Below are positions 59,250 through 64,000 of a stretch of DNA of 64,000 bases, piece by piece. Each line of letters begins with the position of its first letter. Within the stretch, counting starts at the first letter, position 1. Source of the DNA: Clostridiales bacterium. Lineage in GTDB: Bacteria; Bacillota; Clostridia; Christensenellales; Aristaeellaceae. Location: contig CP069419.1 in assembly GCA_017569285.1 (NCBI GenBank), positions 186,001 through 250,000 on the forward strand, written 5' to 3'. A program made the translations under genes and the position numbers. Under the pieces are notes generated by a model, which was not told where the DNA came from, did not search any database, and saw only the letters and a program-made list of their open reading frames with translations.

Positions 59250-61124
59250 ATGCTGGAGAAAATCAATTCCCCTGCGGATCTGGCCCGTCTGAGTGAAAAA
59301 GAAATACAGGAACTGGCCGGAGAAATCAGGGCCGAACTGATCCGAACCGTTTCCGAAAACGGCGGACATCTGGCATCCAACCTGGGGGTTGTGGAACTGA
59401 CGCTTGCAATCCACCGTGTGTTTCATCTGCCGGAGGACAAGGTCGTGTTTGACGTCGGCCATCAGTCCTACGTTCACAAGCTGATCACCGGCCGGTACAG
59501 CCGGTTCAGGACGCTCCGGGAATACGGCGGGATTTCCGGCTTCCCGAAGCGGGATGAAAGTGAATACGACTGTTTTGAAACCGGACATGCCAGTACTTCC
59601 ATTTCCGCCGCCCTGGGACTGGCGCGTGCGCGGGATTACCGGAATGAACACCATCATGTAATCGCGCTGGTAGGAGACGGAGCCATGACCGGCGGTATGT
59701 GCTATGAAGCGCTGAACGATGCCGGTCACAGCCATACACGCCTGATTGTGATCCTGAATGATAATGAGATGAGCATTGCGCCGAACGTCGGCGCCCTCAG
59801 TTCCTACCTGACAGACCTGAGAATCAGTGCCGGGTGGCAGAGTGCCAAACAGCGGGTCCGTCGCCTGAACCGTTTTCCGGTTTTCGGAAAACTGATCTAC
59901 CGGGCAATGCATGGAACCAAGAAGCTGGTAAAATCCATGCTTCTCCGCAGCGGAGACCTGGGTTTCTTCGAAGCGCTCGGCTTTCAGTATTTCGGACCCA
60001 TCAACGGACATGACCTGTCCAGCCTGGAAAAAACACTGAAAAAAGCCGGCGAATGCACCGGCCCCTGCGTCATTCATGTGCTGACCAAAAAAGGGTACGG
60101 ATATGAGCAGGCGGAAGCCCGTCCGGAAGCCTTCCACGGAACACCGCCCTTCTACATCGAATCCGGAAACCGGATCCGGAAACCGGATTATCCTTCTGCC
60201 GGTCATGTCATGGCGGATACCCTGGCCGGGATGCGTTCCTCTGACAGCCGGATTGTAGCGATTACCGCAGCGATGAAACTCGGAACCGGCCTGGATCATT
60301 TCGCGGAAAAATACCCGGATTCCGTCATTGATACCGGAATCACCGAAGAGCATGCCGCCACACTGGCTGCCGGCCTTGCTGCCGGCGGAATGCGTCCCTA
60401 TTACGCCGTTTATTCCACTTTTTTCCAGCGTTGTTATGATCAGATGATCCACGATGTCTGCATGCAGAACCTCCCGGTCGTTTTCCTGCTGGACCGGAGC
60501 GGGCTCGGCGGGGAAGACGGCCGGACCCATCACGGCCTGTTTGATCTTGCGGAAGTTCTGCCGGTTCCCGGTATGACCGTTCTGGCCCCCTGTGACGCAC
60601 TGGAGCTCAGCGAGATGATCCGCTGGACGCTGACACAGGACGGTCCATGCACAATCCGTTACCAGAAGGACGGAACACCTGTTCCGTTCTGTCATCCGGA
60701 AGGCCGTCACTTTGTTCCCGGAAAATGGTATACCATTTTTGAGGGATGCGATCTGATGATCCTTGCTGCCGGCAATATGGTCCAGCAGGCGGTATCTGTC
60801 CGCTCCCTGCTCGAAAAAGAAGGGGTTTCCGCCGCGGTAATCCAGTGTACCTCCCTTAAGCCGGCGGACGAGGAATTCCTTTCCCGCATAAGTCCTGATA
60901 CTCCTTATTTCACGCTGGAGGAGCACATGGAAACCGGCGGATTCGGGGCCTATATTTCCGGACTCTGCCGGAAAAAAGGGTTCCCGCAGCCGGCCGACTG
61001 CATCGGCGTTCCGGACTGTTGGATTGAACATGGGAACCATCAGCTGCTGATGAAAGATGCCGGACTCTGCCCGGATCAGATTGCCGGCAGGATCCTGCGC
61101 AAACTCGGGAGGGCTGAGCAGTGA
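59250..61124 (+). CDS. dxs: 1-deoxy-D-xylulose-5-phosphate synthase
   Basis: Dxs condenses pyruvate with glyceraldehyde-3-phosphate, the first step of the MEP pathway. The 624-residue TPP enzyme has GGHLASNLGVVELTLAIHRVF, FDVGHQSYVHKLITGR, the TPP motif GDGAMTGGMCYEALNDAG ending in LNDNEMSIAPNVG, and TGITEEHAATLAAGLA with the catalytic glutamate. VFLLDRSGLGGEDGRTHHG lies in the second domain. ATG 59250 is chosen since GAGGCGG lies upstream and MLEKINSPADL is the family start; ATG 59220 has no ribosome site. The tlyA start overlaps its stop. Confidence 0.96.
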   Translation: MLEKINSPADLARLSEKEIQELAGEIRAELIRTVSENGGHLASNLGVVELTLAIHRVFHLPEDKVVFDVGHQSYVHKLITGRYSRFRTLREYGGISGFPKRDESEYDCFETGHASTSISAALGLARARDYRNEHHHVIALVGDGAMTGGMCYEALNDAGHSHTRLIVILNDNEMSIAPNVGALSSYLTDLRISAGWQSAKQRVRRLNRFPVFGKLIYRAMHGTKKLVKSMLLRSGDLGFFEALGFQYFGPINGHDLSSLEKTLKKAGECTGPCVIHVLTKKGYGYEQAEARPEAFHGTPPFYIESGNRIRKPDYPSAGHVMADTLAGMRSSDSRIVAITAAMKLGTGLDHFAEKYPDSVIDTGITEEHAATLAAGLAAGGMRPYYAVYSTFFQRCYDQMIHDVCMQNLPVVFLLDRSGLGGEDGRTHHGLFDLAEVLPVPGMTVLAPCDALELSEMIRWTLTQDGPCTIRYQKDGTPVPFCHPEGRHFVPGKWYTIFEGCDLMILAAGNMVQQAVSVRSLLEKEGVSAAVIQCTSLKPADEEFLSRISPDTPYFTLEEHMETGGFGAYISGLCRKKGFPQPADCIGVPDCWIEHGNHQLLMKDAGLCPDQIAGRILRKLGRAEQ

Positions 61125-61954
61125 CGGAAAAAACACGCGCGGATGTCGCGCTGGTAGACCGCGGTCTTGCGGAAAGCCGTGAAAAAGCACAGGCTGCCAT
61201 TATGGCCGGGCAGGTTTTTATCGGTGAACGCCGTGTGATGAAAGCATCCGAAGCAGTCCGGCCGGAAGATCCTCTGCTGATCAGGCAGCCGGAAAAAACC
61301 TATGTCAGCCGGGGAGCTCTGAAGCTTGAAAAGGCAGTCCGCGTTTTCAGCGCCAGCCTGAAGGACCGGGTGATTCTGGACGCCGGTGCCAGCACCGGCG
61401 GTTTCACCGATGTCTGCCTTCACAGCGGCGCACGGCATGTATACGCAGTGGATGTCGGATACGGCCAGCTGGACTGGAAGCTCCGGAATGATCCAAGGGT
61501 TACGGTTATGGAACGGACCAATGCCCGTTTCCTGACGGCAGACATGTTTCCGGAAAGGCCGGAAATAGCCGTGATGGATGTCAGTTTTATTTCCATCCGG
61601 CTGATCCTGCCGGCTCTGATCAGCGTTATCGGGGACCAGGGGGTCATCTATTCCCTGATCAAACCGCAGTTTGAGGCCGGCCGGGACAAGGTCGGAAAAA
61701 AAGGGGTGGTCCGTGACCCCAAAACCCATGAGGATGTAATCCGGACCATTTCCGAATTTGCCCGGTCTGTCGGATGGAATGTCCGCCGGCTGGATTATTC
61801 TCCGATCACCGGTCCCGAAGGAAATATCGAATTCCTGTCCGAAATCCGGAAATCGGATGATTCCTCTGCCGGAATCACAGACGCCGATATCCGTTCCGTT
61901 GTGGCGGAAGCCCATCGTAAACTGACGAATGAACAGGGAGATGGTCATCTTTGA
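61121..61954 (+). CDS. tlyA: TlyA-family rRNA (cytidine-2'-O)-methyltransferase
   Basis: TlyA methylates ribose of cytidines in 16S and/or 23S rRNA, and in some bacteria sets capreomycin susceptibility. The 277-residue protein has an N-terminal S4 RNA-binding domain (RADVALVDRGLAESREKAQAAIMAGQVFI), a short linker, and a Rossmann methyltransferase. The SAM loop is VILDAGASTGGFTDVCLHSGA, and VDVGYGQLDWKLR and SFISIRLILP follow. The start is GTG 61121, overlapping the dxs stop (GTGA). Length is typical. The dxs-tlyA-nadK-argR-recN order is a conserved Firmicutes block. Confidence 0.94.
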   Translation: MTEKTRADVALVDRGLAESREKAQAAIMAGQVFIGERRVMKASEAVRPEDPLLIRQPEKTYVSRGALKLEKAVRVFSASLKDRVILDAGASTGGFTDVCLHSGARHVYAVDVGYGQLDWKLRNDPRVTVMERTNARFLTADMFPERPEIAVMDVSFISIRLILPALISVIGDQGVIYSLIKPQFEAGRDKVGKKGVVRDPKTHEDVIRTISEFARSVGWNVRRLDYSPITGPEGNIEFLSEIRKSDDSSAGITDADIRSVVAEAHRKLTNEQGDGHL

Positions 61955-62778
61955 TTCGCTGTATCTGTCTTCTGGCAAATCCGGACCGACCGGATGCCAT
62001 CAGCCTGGCTTCCACGGCTGAATCCTACCTGAAAGTGCATGGGATTGAATGTATTTCCCCGGAATCCGGCAATGAAACGCTTCCGGGCTGTGCAGGAATT
62101 ATCCTGACGTTCGGCGGCGACGGAACGCTCCTGATCGGTGCCCGGTATGCGATGAAATATCACATTCCCCTGATGGGATTCAATCTCGGAACCACCGGAT
62201 TCCTGACCGAGGAAGAACCGGAGCGCCTTCAGGAAGCCCTGGATGCAATCCTGGCCGGCCGCTACGAGACAGAAGAGCGGATGCTGCTGGATGTGACCAA
62301 CGTCAAAACCGGCGAGCATTTCAGTGCACTGAATGACGCCGTAATCACCCGCGGCGGGTATGCCCGCCTGATCCGGGTGGATTGTACGGTGAGCGGGGAG
62401 GCTTTCGGTACATTCACATCCGACGGAATGATTGCCGCAACACCCACCGGATCTACCGGTTACTCTCTCTCTGCCGGGGGACCGATTGTGGAACCGTCCA
62501 TGCGGTGTATCGTACTGACACCCGTATGCGCCCACAGCCTGCAGCAATGTCCGTGCGTTGTCTCAGAGGGATCAGAAATCCGTTTCCGCCTGCAGAAAGA
62601 GCGGAATCAGACTGCAGAACTCCAGATCGACGGCATGAACCGCGGAACCCTGGAGGCGGGGGATGAGATTATTGTGACCGGTTCCCCCGATACCGTACGG
62701 CTTCTTCGGCTGCACCCGTATCATTTTTACAGCCTGCTGCATATGAAGCTGCGGGAATGGGGTTCCAACCACGAGTAA
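61951..62778 (+). CDS. nadK: NAD kinase
   Basis: NadK phosphorylates NAD to NADP. The 275-residue protein has the GGDGT motif at residues 55-59 (FGGDGTLL) and GFNLGTTGFLTEEEP. The NE/D substrate block appears as ALNDAVITRGG, and SDGMIAATPTGSTGYSLSAGGPIV is the conserved glycine-rich region. The start is TTG 61951, overlapping the tlyA stop (TTGA), with GGGAG eleven bases upstream. Both unusual start codons in this block tie translation to the preceding gene. Confidence 0.95.
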   Translation: MIRCICLLANPDRPDAISLASTAESYLKVHGIECISPESGNETLPGCAGIILTFGGDGTLLIGARYAMKYHIPLMGFNLGTTGFLTEEEPERLQEALDAILAGRYETEERMLLDVTNVKTGEHFSALNDAVITRGGYARLIRVDCTVSGEAFGTFTSDGMIAATPTGSTGYSLSAGGPIVEPSMRCIVLTPVCAHSLQQCPCVVSEGSEIRFRLQKERNQTAELQIDGMNRGTLEAGDEIIVTGSPDTVRLLRLHPYHFYSLLHMKLREWGSNHE

Positions 62779-62794
62779 TGACGGAGGTGCAATG

Positions 62795-63250
62795 ATGAAA
62801 TCCACCCGCCAGAATGATATCATCCGGATCATCTCGGACAAGGAAATCGAGAAACAGGAAGAGCTCGCCGGCGAACTGCGCGCGCTCGGTTACCAGGTTA
62901 CCCAGGCAACCATTTCAAGGGATATCAAGGATCTCCACCTGATCAAAGTCATCGGGGAAAGCGGCAAGTACAAATATGCCCAGCCGGACCGCAACCGTTC
63001 AGCCGTGAATGTCCGGCTGACGCGGATCCTGTCTGATTCCCTGGTCAGCGTGGAGCAGGCCGGCTATATGATTGTGGTCAAAACGCTGAGCGGATCAGCC
63101 GGCGTTGCCGGCGAAGCAATTGACACCATGCAGTGGTCCGGAATACTCGGGACTATTGCCGGAGACAATACCATTTTCATCGTCGCACGAAATGAAAAGG
63201 ATGCCGATGAGATCACCGCGCGCCTCCGGAAGCTGTCCAGCGATGAATAA
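62795..63250 (+). CDS. argR: Arginine repressor ArgR/AhrC
   Basis: ArgR is a hexameric arginine-binding regulator of arginine synthesis and breakdown. The 151-residue protein has an N-terminal winged helix (IIRIISDKEIEKQEELAGELRALGYQVTQATISRDIKDLHLIKV) and a C-terminal oligomerisation and arginine-binding domain (GEAIDTMQWSGILGTIAGDNTIFIVAR). The GTIAGDNT loop carries the expected aspartate. Two adjacent ATG codons exist (62792 and 62795); the second is better spaced from GGAGG. No arginine genes are in the window, so its targets lie elsewhere. Confidence 0.95.
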   Translation: MKSTRQNDIIRIISDKEIEKQEELAGELRALGYQVTQATISRDIKDLHLIKVIGESGKYKYAQPDRNRSAVNVRLTRILSDSLVSVEQAGYMIVVKTLSGSAGVAGEAIDTMQWSGILGTIAGDNTIFIVARNEKDADEITARLRKLSSDE

Positions 63251-63271
63251 CATGCGGGAGGAAAGCACGGT

Positions 63272-64000
63272 ATGATTCAATCGATATCCATCCGGAATAT
63301 TGCATTGATCGATCGCCTGACCATCTGTTTCCATTCCGGGCTGCAGGTGCTTTCCGGAGAAACCGGGGCCGGAAAAAGCATTGTTGTGGATGCCATGAAG
63401 CTGATCCTCGGCGGGCGGGCCGACCGTACACTGATCCGCTCCGGATGTGAAAAAGGATCGGTTGAAGCCGTTTTTGACATACCCGGCTCCGATACCGCAG
63501 CCCGGCTTCTGGAGCGGGAATCCCTTGAGTTTGATGGTTCTTCCATTACAGTTTACCGGGAAATATCTGCCACCGGAAAAAACATCTGCCGGGTCAACGG
63601 CGTAATGATGCCGCTGTCGTTCCTGAAGGAACTTTCACCGCTGCTCATGAATCTCCACGGGCAGAGTGAGCACCAGTTCCTTGCAGATCCGGAAACCCAC
63701 CTGGCCTATCTCGATCATCTCGGAGACCAAGCCCATATGCTGCTTCTCGGAGATGTCCGCGATGCCTGTATGCGGTTTATGGCCAATCATCGTGAATATG
63801 CCCGCCTGGTCAGAATCAGCCGGGATAAGGAGCCCCGGATCCGGCAGATTACCCGGGAGCTGGAAGAACTCCGCAGTGCTGCGCTGCAGCCGGGTGAAGA
63901 GGAATCCCTTCGGGACAGTCTCCGTGGATTGGAAAAAGCCGGCCGGATCTCCGGCTCCCTGAAAAACGCATACGGCCATCTGGTACACGGAGAGGCATCG
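63272..64000 (+). CDS. recN: DNA repair protein RecN (partial, 3' end off the window)
   Basis: RecN is an SMC-like ATPase recruited to double-strand breaks. The first 243 codons are present and remain open at the right edge. The start reads MIQSISIRNIALID, followed by Walker A GETGAGKS at residues 29-36. ILGGRADRTLIRSG and ICRVNGVMMPLSFLKELSPLLMNLHGQSEHQFLADPETHLAYLD follow, the last with the conserved HGQxEHQ block. The coiled-coil region begins near residue 185. ATG 63272 lies behind GGGAGGAAAG. Full length in the family is about 560 residues. Confidence 0.94.
   Translation, partial: MIQSISIRNIALIDRLTICFHSGLQVLSGETGAGKSIVVDAMKLILGGRADRTLIRSGCEKGSVEAVFDIPGSDTAARLLERESLEFDGSSITVYREISATGKNICRVNGVMMPLSFLKELSPLLMNLHGQSEHQFLADPETHLAYLDHLGDQAHMLLLGDVRDACMRFMANHREYARLVRISRDKEPRIRQITRELEELRSAALQPGEEESLRDSLRGLEKAGRISGSLKNAYGHLVHGEAS

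Noticed and set aside
59127-61190. Open frame of 687 codons antisense to dxs
   Set aside because: It is the mirror of a highly conserved gene, has no ribosome site, and its translation is rich in His, Arg and Phe without any recognisable motif. Similar long antisense frames opposite glmM (6305-7753) and mutS/mutL (29669-31681) were rejected for the same reason.
1-64000. Search by eye for CRISPR arrays, tRNA and rRNA genes, insertion sequences and phage genes
   Set aside because: None was recognised. Gaps between genes are short, and the only one above 300 bases (10596-10977) is filled by the trpB T-box leader and promoter.

Overview
The window reads as a chromosomal segment of a Gram-positive, low-to-moderate GC Clostridia-type bacterium, plausibly a gut or rumen lineage. 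The support is in the sequence: strong AGGAGG ribosome sites, consensus TTGACA/TATAAT promoters, a T-box riboswitch, and Firmicutes gene blocks (yerC-pcrA-ligA, scpA-scpB, miaB-ylbF-mutS-mutL-miaA, dxs-tlyA-nadK-argR-recN). It also carries a type III glutamine synthetase, MEP-pathway isoprenoid genes, rubrerythrin and paired radical-SAM proteins. Genes fill nearly all of it. I saw no rRNA, tRNA, CRISPR array, prophage or insertion sequence.

Layout. (1) 1-1256, minus: ispE followed by a TtcA-like PP-loop gene cut by the left edge. (2) 1398-9157, plus: a DUF1934 protein, gpsA, a 1125-residue GH2 glycosidase, then an amino-sugar set (glmM, a stand-alone GlmU-type left-handed beta-helix acyltransferase, nagB). 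(3) 9222-13065, minus: a TrpB2-type tryptophan synthase beta chain behind a T-box leader with a TGG specifier, and glutamine synthetase III. (4) 13213-35216, plus: seventeen co-directional genes with no terminator seen inside. They cover replication and repair (pcrA, ligA, mutS, mutL), chromosome segregation (scpA, scpB), tRNA modification (miaB, miaA), RNA decay (a shortened RNase G), a membrane-anchored clostripain-type protease and others. (5) 35260-35713, plus: a small zinc-ribbon protein behind a structured 5' leader. (6) 35771-42130, minus: phosphoglucomutase, an orphan gene, and an Lrp-aminotransferase-CapA-AepY operon. (7) 42330-50365, plus: rubrerythrin, split transketolase, a lipid kinase, an acidic protein, an exported protein with cysS and a ComEA-like gene, and dnaX. 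(8) 50421-54018, minus: yajC, and a three-gene anaerobic glycerol-3-phosphate dehydrogenase-like flavoprotein cluster. (9) 54151-64000, plus: a PfkB kinase, a GNAT protein, an alpha/beta hydrolase, a membrane-embedded Mur ligase, a D-Ala-D-Ala ligase-like protein, then dxs, tlyA, nadK, argR and recN (cut by the right edge).

Most of the window is housekeeping. The parts most worth a second look are the structured leader of the zinc-ribbon gene, the membrane Mur ligase/Ddl/hydrolase module, the orphan phosphonopyruvate decarboxylase next to CapA, the RNase G that stops just before its expected zinc-link, the free-standing GlmU acetyltransferase domain between glmM and nagB, and the Trp T-box on a trpB2 without trpA. 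Start sites were chosen by ribosome-binding-site spacing and family alignment from memory. No searches or folding programs were run.
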